Position numbers and translations under genes: made by a program. Shown piece after piece: positions 46,884 through 57,205 of a stretch of 64,000 nucleotides of DNA (position 1 is the first letter of the stretch; each line of letters begins with the position of its first letter). Source of the stretch: Phaeosaccion multiseriatum (lineage: Eukaryota; Ochrophyta, other classes); the NCBI GenBank assembly GCA_965112735.1, contig OZ218953.1, forward strand, positions 1,302,001 to 1,366,000, written 5' to 3'. The notes under the pieces are model-generated. The model saw only the letters and a program-made list of their open reading frames with translations. It made no database searches and had not been told where the DNA came from.

Positions 46884-49800
46884 ATGCCCTCCCCCTTTCT
46901 CAAGTCTGTGCCAAAGGGCAAGGAGACACGTGCCAAAGAGTCGGAAAAGAGAAAGTTCAGGGAGCGCGTGAAGCAGCTGTGCCCCACCCTGAGCGATGAG
47001 CAGGCCGAATTGATCATTCCCTCGGCCAAGGTCAGTCGAAGAAAAAGGGGGCTTGCGCTTCCCCATGGGCTTTATACCCCTTCCCCGCCCTTTCTTCTCT
47101 CTCCCTCCCTCTCCTTCTCTTTCTTCCTCCCCACCCCACCCCCTCTTTCTCTCTATGCACACTCCTCACTTTGCTCTCTCGTTCTTTCGTCTCTCCAGTC
47201 CGAAGAGCTTCGCCTCTGCAAGTTGGGCAAGCACGACGCGCTCTATCGAGTGGGGCAGGAGGGGCAGCCCATGTTTATAGAGATGGACGGGGAGGGCGTT
47301 CACGAAGGGAAGCCGCAGCTCATCCCCAGCTGCTACAGCCTGCACATTGCTCCCCAGCTGCTCCGGGTGGTCACAGTGTACCCAGGGTAAGTCCCGCAGT
47401 GCCACACCACTACGTGTATGGCTTCCCTCCGTCGTTGCCTGTGTGCCTGTCGGACTATCAAAACGCCTATTGCCTACCTTGATTTCCGCCTTTCCGACCC
47501 CCCCCCCCCACCACCCCCTTCTCACCCTTTCTCACCCCTCCGCTGACCTGACCTTTCTCCGCTGCCCTGCCGCCCCGCCGCGTGTCTCCGCACACCCCAC
47601 AGAGTGGACAAGCGAGTATGCCAAGGCGCTGACCTCTTCCTCCCTGGAGTGGTACGACCCGACGATATGGAGACGGAGGCTCTCCAGCTCGGTGTGGAGT
47701 GGCCGAGCCTGGTCTTTGGAGAGGTGAGAAGGGAAAGTACGGTCAATTCGGGTAGTATAAGAGGAATGCTTCCTCTGGGGAGCGTGGAGAGAGCGTACGG
47801 GGAGGAGGAGGAGGAGGAGGAGGAAGAGGAGGAAGAAGAGGAGGAAGAGGGAGAGGGAAAGGAGGAGGAGGAGGAGGAGGAGAGGAGGAGGAGGAGGAGA
47901 GGAGGAGGAGGAGGAGGAGGAGGAGGAGGAGGAGGAGGAGGAAGAGGAAGAGGAGGGGAGAAGGGGAGGGGCATCGGAAGAATGCTGGCGTGAGATGCAC
48001 AGACGACTAACGCATTTGATGGGGCCATTGTTTAGTTCGACTCCACACATGTATGTGTATGTATGGGGGGGCTGCGGAAGTGTCTTCTTGAGCCGCTCTC
48101 CCTCCCCAACCCCTCCCCCTCTCCCTGCCCTCTTCCTCTCCACTTCCTCGCCCTCCCTCCCCTCACCCTACTCCCTCCCTCCTCTCCTCCCCTCTCCCCT
48201 CCCCCCCCCCCCCCAAACCCAAAATCCCAAACCCTCCCAAACAAACCAAACCCAAAACAGCCGTTTCAGAAAGGAGACTTGTGCTGTCTGGTGACGCAGG
48301 GCGGCTGGGCCCCCTTTGCGGTGGGGTACTTTGCCCTGCCCTCCTCCGACCTCCCCACTAGCGGCATGCAGGGCACTGGAGTCATGGTCATTCACCACTT
48401 GTTTGACGCCCTGTGGGACAGTGGGACCGGCCTCATGCCGTCCCTGGAGCCCCCGGCCTCGGCAGTGGAGGCCGTGGAGGCGTACGCCATCGCTCAGGAG
48501 GAGAACATGGAGAGGGCAAGAGTGCAAGAAGGTGCGTGAGTGTGTGTGTGTGCGTGTGTGGAGTGTGTATTTATGTGTGTGTGTGTACGTGCGTGTGGTG
48601 AATGTGAGTGGAGAAATAAGTTCCTTTTACCTGCCTGCCTCCCTCCCTCCCTCCACGCCTTGTGTTATTCTCCTCTTTCGCCACGAGGTTTGACCCTATG
48701 TCTTGCTTTCTTTGCTCTGATGAGTCCCCACCTCACCTCCATTTGGCGGTACTGTCTGTCTCTCTCCCCACCCGCTTTCTGTGCTTTGCTCTTTGCTGTC
48801 CTCCCCCCTCCCCCTTACTTTAGCACTCCGAGCGGAGAAGCAAGCGAGGCTCGACCGCGCAAACAGGCTGACGGAGTTGGTGCAGAGAAAGAGAAAGGTT
48901 GAGAAAGTGCTAAGGCAAATCACAGAAATGAAGGCTGCCTCTGCTGTCTCAGGGAAGGTCTTCGACGTAGACCAGCAGGCAAAGGTGGACAAGGAGGGCG
49001 AACTGATGGAGGAGATGAAGAGCATGGAGGAGGAGACGTTGAAACTGTCAATGCTGGAGCAGCAGCAGCAGCAGCAAGCGGGACCCGAAGGGGCGGGAGC
49101 AAGAGTGGAAGTAGGAGGAGGTGGAGACGCGGGGGTGCGAGTAGGAAGAGAGGAGAGTGGAGCGGACGATTGGGAGGATTTAGCGGCTGACCAAACACAA
49201 GAGTCTACATCTTCTTCGCGCTCACGTTCAGACTCCCCGGCCCTGAGGGTGGAGGCTGTTCAGCTTCACGACGCGGATGCAGTGGGGGCGGTGCTGGTGA
49301 GCAAGATGGAAGCTCGTTCGGTGGAGGGAGGGGAGAGAGAGGCCTCACCCGGATCCACAGCTGCTGATGCTGCTGCGGCTGCTGTTGGTGCTGATACCGC
49401 TGGGGGCGCAAGTGGTGGTGCCGGTTATGAAAAGGATGAGGACCGGGGAGAGGTGGAAGGCTGTGATGACAAAGAGGAGCAAGAAGAACAAGGAGTGGAG
49501 GGTGAGGAGGAAGCGAAGGGGGAAGAGGAAGGACAAAACGAAGAAGAACAAGAAGAAGACGCCGGAGAGAGCACAGAGGAGCGCCAAGCCCGGCTCGATG
49601 AAACGTTCATGCACGCCGCTTTCACTGTCCTGCTCGAGGAGGCGCTACCTTGCCTGTCCAATGTGGTGTTTGGCAAGGCGTCCAAGAGGGCGGGGGGGGT
49701 GGGCATTAAGGACACTCGGTGGAAGAAGGCCTCCAACTTCTTGGAGGATTTCCAAGAGCAAGGGGCTATTGTCACAAGGTAAGAGAGAGAGGGGGGGGGG

Positions 49801-50705
49801 GGCGGGGAGAGAGAGGGAGCGAGGGAGGGAGGGAGGGAGGGAGGGAGGGGGGAAGGGAGAGAGAGAAAGGGAGGGAGGGAGGGAGGGAGGGAGGGAGGGA
49901 GGGAGGGAGGGAGGGAGGGAAGGGGGAAGGGAGGGAGAGAGGGAGGGAGGGAGGGAGGGAGGGAGGGAGAGATGGAGAGAGAGAGAAGAGAAGTGGAATT
50001 GGAACCTCTCTGACTCTGCTGCTCCTTCTTCCTTTACTGCTACTGCTCTTGCTTTGCGCTCTGCTCCCTCCGGCCCCTTGTGGTCTGGACTGGACTCGAC
50101 GGGTCTTCACGGCGGATCGCGAAACAGGGAGGTGAAGGTCGGCGTGGTGGAAGTGTCTTCCTTTCACCGAGACGCGGTGCCGCCTTTTCAGCTCGTGACT
50201 GAGCCCCCCGAGGGAGGGGCCGGACAAGCGCAAGGCCTTCTCTATGCAAGGGGAAAGAGCAAGGCATTGGTCAAGAAGAAGGGGGGCGTGGTGCAAGTGT
50301 CCATGAGGAAGGTCAGGGGCAAGAACGTTACGTTTATTGACGGACTGGAGAGCTGGGGCTTGTCAAAGGACGACATGCAGGTATGGAAGTGTGAACGAGA
50401 GGGTTCAGGAAGAGAAAGGGGGGATCGAAGCCTACCACGTGTGCCCAAGTACCCCCTCACGCCCCCTCGTCTTTTCTTACGTACTTGTCGTCTTTTCTTA
50501 CGTACTTGCCGGCTCTGACTAACGTAGTATGCATAGATTGTATTGAAAAATCCCCGCCGCCCCCCCCATGCGGCTTTCTGTGTTTGGCCAATTGGCGGAG
50601 TGGCGAGTGGCCGTGACGGACAAGTCAATCCCTGTCTGTCTGCCCATCTCTCTCCTCACTCGTGCTCGCTCGCTCCCTCGCCGCCCTTGCCCCCTCTTGC
50701 CTTGG

Positions 50706-50760
<55 letters not shown>

Positions 50761-51068
50761 GTCTGATTGGCCCTGACGGACTCTGACTGTCTCTGACTTG
50801 TGACTCTGACTGTGACTCATTGATGGACGACCGATGCGAGTAGGACGTGGCCAAGGACTTCCGCAAGCGCTTCAGCGCGAGTGCCTCCGTGAGCGAGAGA
50901 GGAGGCACACAGGGCGGTCGCAGCGATGTGCGAGGCAAGCTGTGGAGTCTGCAGGTGCAGGGCAAGTATGCGGAGCAAGTAGGGGCGGCGCTGAGGGAGA
51001 AGGGGGTGACCAAGGTGGACGTCAGCACCAAGGGACTCAATAAGGCAGACCGGGCCGCCAATGTATGA
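46884..51068 (+). CDS. EIF2D: Eukaryotic translation initiation factor 2D (ligatin)
   Basis: Non-canonical factor for tRNA delivery, recycling and reinitiation on the 40S subunit. Exons: 46884-47030, 47199-47386, 47603-47723, 48261-48531, 48824-49778, 50128-50380, 50844-51068; phases close, 719 residues. The N-terminal DUF1947/PUA module: FRERVKQLCPTLSDEQAELI, ELRLCKLGKHDALYRV, PMFIEMDGEG, VDKRVCQGADLFLPGVV, FQKGDLCCLVTQGGWAPFAVG, GTGVMVIHHLFDALW. A long acidic linker in exon 5 precedes a winged-helix-like block (MHAAFTVLLEEALP, TRWKKASNFLEDFQEQGAI). The SUI1 domain ends the protein: GKNVTFIDGLESWGLSKDDM, then VAKDFRKRFSASAS, LQVQGKYAEQVGAAL. Introns show donor-anchored GA/GT repeats and acceptor-side C/A repeats. 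Confidence 0.94.
49795..49980. repeat. GGGA/GA repeat at eIF2D intron 5 donor
   Basis: The donor GTAAGAGAGAG at 49779 runs into GGGA and GAGA units for about 200 bp. Confidence 0.9.
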
Positions 51069-51331
51069 TGTGAGGGATCGATGGAGGAGGAGAGGAGAAG
51101 GGGGCGTGCTACCGGTGCCGAGGTAGAGAGAAGACGTGGACATATTACGTATATTATGTATATAACATTAGCTCCTATAAACCGTTCAGCGCTGAATCGG
51201 CAGCCTCTGCTAAGGCCGTCCTCTCATCATCTGTGAACATCTCTTCACGATGTGCATCCTTACCGATGGTTTCAGGCATGTGCAATCCGGGGATGAATAA
51301 ATACAAGAAGTCGGCCACTTCAAAGTAAGCG
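51069..51331. other. eIF2D 3' flank
   Basis: Unique sequence with an AT-rich stretch (51140-51185) including TATATAACATTAGCT, the string shared with 17567-17582, and AATAAATAC near 51296. It probably contains the eIF2D polyadenylation site. Confidence 0.45.
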
Positions 51332-51848
51332 TTCGGCCCCGTGCACGCCTAGGGGCCTAGGCCTATTTTGGAAAATTGCCCGGCCTAGCGAGGGCCGTAG
51401 GCCCTCGGCCTATTTATAGGCCGCCTAGGCGGCGGCCTAGGTGGGGGCCGGAGGCCCGCGGCCTAGGGCAGACGCCAACAAGGCGCAGGTCCAGGGCGGG
51501 AATATGCTCATATGCCCCTGACCTGGCCCGGAACCCGCCCAAGTGTCGTCAGTTTTAAGCAAATGTATTGCATGGGATAAGTGAGGAGTAGACTTGGTTC
51601 GTGTTGTCTCTTTCCGCCTCGCTGGCCCTACGAGGAGTGCAGGCCTACAGGTGTGCTGCTACCCACTGGCTGGGCGGCACCACGCACGCGCCCACGGTCA
51701 CTGGGAGGCTGCCTAGAGGCGGGCTAAAGGCCGCCTAGGGCTGAAAAGTGAGCGGCCTAGCGGCCTAGAGCCTAGGCCGCTAGGCGTGCACAAGGGTACT
51801 TAAGAAAACGTCGTTTTCTTAAGTACCCTTGGCGTGCACGGGGCCGAA
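51332..51848. mobile_element. MITE-like non-autonomous DNA element with nested insertion
   Basis: Terminal inverted repeats: TTCGGCCCCGTGCACGCC at 51332-51349 matches the reverse complement of 51831-51848. If the nested 39-bp palindrome and one 9-bp flank copy are ignored, the inverted match extends to about 31 bp with one mismatch. The body is rich in GGCCTAGG-type palindromes and has no coding capacity. It ends 116 bp before the ATG of the next gene. No clear target-site duplication was found for the outer element. Confidence 0.7.
51792..51830. mobile_element. 39-bp perfect palindrome inserted in the MITE's right end
   Basis: The arm AAGGGTACTTAAGAAAACG is followed by one T and then its exact reverse complement. 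It is flanked by direct copies of GGCGTGCAC (51783-51791 and 51831-51839), like a 9-bp target-site duplication. Confidence 0.7.
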
Positions 51849-51964
51849 AGCTCGAAAGCGTGTTGAAGGGAAAACAAAGTCAACAAATGTCGATACCGAT
51901 TTTCTTTGGCTCAGCGCCCCAGCCCCTCTCGGGGTATAATGATCGTATAATTGCCCTCTTCTCG
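51849..51964 (+). promoter_or_regulatory. Promoter/5' UTR of the torsin/LAP1-like gene
   Basis: Only 116 bp separate the MITE from the ATG at 51965. It contains an upstream in-frame ATG at 51888 that would add 26 residues before the signal peptide; the downstream ATG gives a normal signal peptide and is preferred. Confidence 0.35.
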
Positions 51965-54476
51965 ATGCCCAACATGCTCCTGCGGTTGCTCTTGCTGCTG
52001 CTGGCCGTGGTGGGGAGCTCCGCTGCGGTGACATGGAAAGACGGCCCCGGTGCTCGCTGCTCGGATCGGCAAAGCCTCACCTTGGAAGACGCAGTTGAAA
52101 AGCTCGGTGAGTGTGGTGGGACAGCAGACAGAGCACCTCGGGACAAGCGGATGATGAAGGCATGTGCGGGTTGTGTACGGCGTGGCGCACAGAGTGTTGA
52201 GGACACTCACTGCAGCAGCCGGTAGTTCAGTCGTTCATCCCTTTTTGCCTTTCCCCTTTGCTTGCGTCTCTAACCTCTCTCTCCCTTCCCTTACCTCTTG
52301 CTGCCTTCCGTTTTTGTATGTCCCAGCTGCCAAAGTGCCGACGCAAGGAACTGCGGGCCGGAAGCTCGCCGCCACCGCCCTGTCTGCCAACTTGTGAGTG
52401 CGCATTGCCCATCCATGCACGCTCTCCGCCCTCGCACGCTTGAGATGGATGTACGCTTCACCACCATGTAAACCAGTGCAGACTACCGTTACTCACTCAC
52501 TTCCAACCCCTGTTCCCTTGCAGGAGGCCCGATTCGCCGTCCGTGGTGGCCGTCTTTGGGGAGTCCGATGGCCCTGCCCTGGTGCAGGGGCTGGTGGAGG
52601 CGCTGTTCTTCGACGCCAACGACCCCACGCTCTGTGTCGACATGCGGCGCTACAGCAAGTCCCCGCTGAAGCTGAAGGAGAAAATCCACTCCCACATTGG
52701 GGCGTGTGGGGCGCAGAGCGTCATTGTCCTGGAGCACATGGAGGCGGTCCGAGGGAAGGACTTGCGCGTCATGGACTTGTTCCTGGAAATGTGGAACGGA
52801 GAGAGGTAACGAACGAACTACCTCATTCACACACCCATTGGCTGACTCACTCACGCATGTACGCGCGCATTCACTCACTCACTTACCCACTTACTCACAA
52901 ACACTCACTCACTCACTCACGCACTTCCTGACTTGACTGACTGACTAACCCACTCTATCTCCAAGGCTCAAGTCCGACCAATCCCTGTTGTGTGTGCTTT
53001 CGTTTTCTTGTCTATGCGTCATATCCTTGCCCCCCTCTCCTCTTCCCCCTGTTGCTCAATGTGTCGTAACACGCAACATCCGTACTACTCCTTCGCCCCT
53101 GCACTCACTGCTTCTTTTTAACTTGCCTCTTTGTCTGCTGTTTCTGCCTGCCTACCGCATACACGCGCCTCTCTCTTGTGGTCAGATCCTTCTCGGCAAG
53201 CGACAACGAGGTGCTCAGCGCACAAGGCGTACTGTTCGTCCTTCTCTTCGAGACCGCAGAGGTCCTAAAGGAGACAGAGGCAGAGGAAGGAGAAGAACGA
53301 GCAGCTGCAGCGGGCACAGGAGGTTCCGCGCCGGAGGGGAGGGATTGGAAGAAGAAGCTGCAGCAGTGGTGGGCCTTCGACGGAGAGGAGTTCACGGAAC
53401 AAGCGTTCGCGGGGCGTGTAGCGGATGCCGTCATCCTACGGGAGCCGGGACAGGGAGGGGGGGAGGGCGCGAAGGGAGCACGAGTTGAAAGGGTGTGCAA
53501 AGGTGAGGCACGAAGGCTGGGACGTGACTTGGCTCGGACGGACTTCCTCGAGAACATAGTAGTGATGGTGACCGGCGCATACGGCTAAAGAGTGGGCGAG
53601 CGGGTGGGTGGGTGGGTGGATGTCTGTGCGAGACACACGAGAACTCGTCTGTACTGTTCGGGCTGTAGTGGTGCCCCTCAAGTGTGCTTGCTTTGTCCTT
53701 TCCCCTCTTGCCTCTCTGTGCCTTTTGGTGCGTTGTCTCACGTCTCAGGGATGAGCGTCACAGCGTCTCCCTCCGCGGCCTCTTCCTCCCTGGGGCCGCT
53801 AAGGAAGGCGCTAGAGTCAGCGCTCGCAGGGCTCAAGCAGTGGCTCGAAGGGCCCCTTCCGGCGGTGGCGGCCCTGCTCTCGGCGAGCAGTGGTAGGCAG
53901 CAAGCGGGGCTGGCCACAATGGTTGTTGTACTTGTGCTGGCTTTGGCCATCCCCTCCATGGTGTTGAGCCATCCCCAGGGCGACGGTGGGGTAAAGAAGG
54001 GTACCGTCCAGCCCAACGACAGTAACGGTGTGGTTAGTCATCCAGGACGACGAGGAGGAGGAGGAGGAGGAGGAGGAGGAGGAGGAGGAGGAGGAGGAGG
54101 AGGAGGAGGAGGAGGAGGAGGAGGAGGAGGGACAACAGCAGTAGGAGGGAAGAAGGCGGGGGTGAGCAAGGAGGGGACGGCAACACCACAGGCTGCAGCT
54201 CCAAGGAAGGCCAAGCCTGCCATTCAAGGCCACCGTATTTACGGCGGCGTGGAGTACAACTTGACTGATACGTGGCGCGAAGAGGACGACACGAATAAGT
54301 ACCTAGAGGAGTGCGTCACGATTGCTCGGGCGGGGCAGGAGAGCATCGATGAGTACTGGGACGGCTTGTATGAGAAGCACAGGGGGAAGTTGGTCAACGC
54401 TATCAATAACCACACAAACCTGTTGGTAAAGCAGATGTGGCTTGCTGCGCAAGCGCGTAAAGCAAGCCGATCCTGA
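51965..54476 (+). CDS. ER-lumenal torsin/LAP1-like degenerate AAA+ membrane protein
   Basis: Exons: 51965-52106, 52327-52393, 52524-52805, 53186-53502, 53749-54476; phases close, 511 residues. It starts with a signal peptide ([18 protein letters not shown]). The next region resembles torsins and their cofactors LAP1/LULL1: SVVAVFGESDGPALVQGLVE stands where Walker A would be but lacks the GKS/T; QSVIVLEHMEAV sits at the Walker B position; GVLFVLLFETAEV is the sensor-1-like strand. Residues about 323-345 are one TM helix (ATMVVVLVLALAIPSMVL). A poly-Gly run follows, then a C-terminal domain (ESIDEYWDGLYEKHRGKL) similar to the next gene. Exon 4 may instead read through to a stop at 53588, making a soluble 297-residue protein, with a separate gene starting at 53751. 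The fused model is preferred because donor AAAG/GTGAGG and acceptor CTCAG match in phase. Confidence 0.6.
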
Positions 54477-54831
54477 ACAATTTGAGGAGCAGGAGCAGTG
54501 GCAGGAGCAGGAGCACGAGCAGATGTGGAGGAGGGGGGGCATTTCCCTCCCTGCTGCCTCCCAGCGAGGAAGGGGGCAATCTTTCCATGCGGAAGGAAGC
54601 CCTCTTTGAAGGAATGCCTCTTGAAACATCTCAAAGGAAGAAGGAAGCGGTGTGGCTCTGATCCGAGAGGCGCAGCGGGGCAGGAAGGGGTGAAGGAAGG
54701 AAGGGAACTCAGCAGGGCCGGCAGGACAATGGGAGCGCGAAGCAGCGGCGGAGCAGAGGAGCAAGGCAACAAAGCCCCCCCCCGGTGCATGCATTCTCAA
54801 TCATCCTTCGAGAGAGGGAGAGAGAGACACA

Positions 54832-54870
<39 letters not shown>

Positions 54871-55540
54871 TGATTGTGTTGCCGAACCCTGCGATGGCCC
54901 AGAGCGGGGGAGGAAGGACATGCCCACTGCACACTTTGGGTGTCGTCAGCCACTCAGTCACTCAGTCAGGCAGGCTGTGAAGCAGAGAGGCAGTGAGGCA
55001 AATCTCCCTGAAGCGCTCTCTGGACCTTGCGCCTCTGCACCGCTGGGGCTGTCTTTTAGGAGCCGATTGGGTGAGTGTGCGGCAGTCCTTCCCGTGGGTA
55101 CGCTCTCACTGCCTTCACTGAGGTTGGGGAGGCAGGGGGGGGGGGGAGTGCTTCCTCAGGACAGTGGGATGAGAGGCCTCCTTTGTTCATCGTCTGGTGG
55201 CGTGCTGACCTTCCTCTCTTACCACACGGGGGGGGGGGGCTTGTCGCCTGGGGTCTCCTGGGGTCGTGGCCGGAAGGGGGGGCTACAGGGGGCGGGTGCT
55301 GCTCCTTGCCTCGTCCGCGGCTGCTGCGGGAGTGCAGGTGTGGATGGGTGGGTATGGGCGGAGAGCGCTACCGGGGACCACCCCGAAGAAGAGAGAGAAT
55401 GAATGAAAAAATCGATCTCGAAATTAAAATCGAGAGGCTGACGCTTGCAACTTTTGAAATGCCCCACACCAAACGGCCTCCTTTCACCTTCTTCACAGGT
55501 CTCTTATCGACTGCCGCTGCTGCTCTCCCTCGGGCATCAA
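54477..55540. other. Intergenic region with possible 5' UTR intron
   Basis: No gene is supported. It has CA and GA microsatellites (54824-54870) and two G-runs (55136-55148, 55229-55238). A good acceptor, TTCTTCACAG, ends at 55499, 41 bp before the next start codon, so the next gene may have an upstream non-coding exon. Confidence 0.45.
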
Positions 55541-56218
55541 ATGAGTGAGTACGAAGAGTCTGTTGTCCAGCAGACAGAGCCTGTGGTAGCAGCAGTGGAG
55601 CCTACGGTCCGAGCTGCAATCAAAACAGTCACAGAGACAATGCCGGCACAAGCTGCCCTGCCCACTCCACTCGCTGACTTCGTCTCCCAGCTGGGGATTG
55701 ATGTGGGGGACATGGATGAGACGAAGCTGATGCAGGGCGTGGTAGGCGCGGTCGTGCTGGGTATTCTCTTGATAGTGTTCATATTCCTGTGCTACTCGGG
55801 AGGGAGGAGTGGCAAGAAGAGCACAGCAGGGTCCAAGAGAACGGAGGCGCCTGCGACCCCTTCCAAGCTGAGGAAGGCGGCACCGAACCCTGCGTCTGCC
55901 ACCAGATCAGCGACACGGGGATCACCGACCCGGAGTGGAGCGGCCACGGCGGGCAATGGTGCGGCCAAGGAGGAGCCAGAGAAGGTCTCGGGAGACGCCA
56001 TCGAGGACCACAAAATAACCGGCAGGTCCCTGTACTACTTGATTCGAGACACCGCGGAGTGGAAGAAGGAGCCTGAGACGATAGCGGAACTCGGTAGTGA
56101 AGTTGTGGATGCTTATTGGGAGGAACTGGTGGAAAAGCACGACACGGACGGGACCGTCATCAAGTGCCGCCGATCTGCAGCAGTAAAGGCGCGGGTTATC
56201 GGAGCAGGTGAGGGTTAA
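55541..56218 (+). CDS. Single-TM protein sharing the C-terminal domain of its upstream neighbour
   Basis: No known family is recognised. The single-exon model gives 225 residues: an acidic N-terminus (MSEYEESVVQQTEPVV), a TM helix at about 67-89 (VVGAVVLGILLIVFIFLCYS), a basic Ser/Thr/Pro/Ala linker, and a C-terminal domain ITGRSLYYLIRDT then SEVVDAYWEELVEKHDTDG. That domain aligns with ESIDEYWDGLYEKHRGKL of the preceding gene, including the spacing from the TM, so the two look like diverged tandem relatives. The end is uncertain: AGCAG/GTGAGG at 56206 is a good donor. Splicing to an acceptor near 56438 would replace the last three residues with about 24 charged ones (PYWEKDAAERLAMEEE). No signal peptide is present. 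Function unknown. Confidence 0.65.
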   Translation: MSEYEESVVQQTEPVVAAVEPTVRAAIKTVTETMPAQAALPTPLADFVSQLGIDVGDMDETKLMQGVVGAVVLGILLIVFIFLCYSGGRSGKKSTAGSKRTEAPATPSKLRKAAPNPASATRSATRGSPTRSGAATAGNGAAKEEPEKVSGDAIEDHKITGRSLYYLIRDTAEWKKEPETIAELGSEVVDAYWEELVEKHDTDGTVIKCRRSAAVKARVIGAGEG

Positions 56219-57205
56219 GCTAGCGGGGCTCTTCCGCGTGTCTAGTTGGCCCAGTCGTGGTGGTACTGTGTTTGACCGGAGCCCACAAACTGGAGGGAAG
56301 GAAGCCTTCAGATGTGTTCCGTGAAAATCTTCCACAATGTTGACCTCTCTGCCTCTTTTTGTCTTGGCCTTATACTTTTCCTACTCCTCCTGCTGCTGCT
56401 GCTCCTGATGCTGCTGCTGTGTGTGATGCTGAGCAGAGGCGAGGTTGCCATACTGGGAGAAGGACGCAGCGGAGAGATTAGCCATGGAAGAGGAAAGCGA
56501 AGACTAAATTTTAAAGTTGACTTGGGTAGGAATGGAGCGGAGCTGGGGGGGGGGGGAATACATCCCGCGGCCTTGGCCTTTGGAATAGAACATAAACCTC
56601 CAATGGCTTAGTACGAGAGTACACGTTCTTGCTTCTCAAGAAAAGAGTGATGGCTGTATTAAACGTGAGGGCGGGGAAAAGAGAGAAGAGAGGACGTAGG
56701 GCGGGTGGCTTAACCACCACCCAAGGAGATTAAAGCGGCAGCAGCACAATTGGAGACAGCAGGAGGAGCCCAAGGATGGAGCGGCGGGGGGCACCGGTGC
56801 ACAGCGCATAGGAAGGCAAAGGCATACCTCCAACATGCATGCGTTCAATGCCGCGTAGAAGGGTGTTATTTCTTCTATGGGAATGTGTTTGCCTGTCTGC
56901 TTGCTTGTCGTGCACACACGCCATGCAGGGGCAAGTCGTAGTAACCATGGCAGCCGAGGAAGAGTCGTTACCAAACGACAAGGGGGAAGGGCGCCAAGAA
57001 ACTTTACCGGAGTCTAATCTTCTTCGTCAGCCTTTAAAACATTTACTACACCCGCCTTTGCCAGGCACACTCTAAAAGTACTGCCCATGGAAGGGGAAGA
57101 TGTGCATCAAGTATATCTACAATCCTACGTGACGTGTAAGAAATTTTCTAATATTGGTATCATGTTCACGCCCCCCAAATGCCTCCTGCCACCCATCAAC
57201 CACCA
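56219..57205. other. Convergent intergenic region toward heme oxygenase
   Basis: An ORF at 56312-56611 holds a Leu-rich stretch from a CTG/CTC repeat. It overlaps the possible extra exon of the upstream gene and has no independent support. The remainder (56600-57205) has no recognised gene and should contain both 3' ends. Confidence 0.45.

Noticed and set aside
53592-53750. Upstream coding extension of the second torsin-region ORF
   Set aside because: The ORF start is not ATG and the stretch is GT-rich intron-like sequence ending in a good acceptor; it fits the intron 53503-53748.
56312-56611. Leu-rich 99-residue ORF as a membrane protein gene
   Set aside because: The hydrophobic run comes from CTG/CTC repeats; no conserved sequence, and it overlaps a better candidate exon frame.
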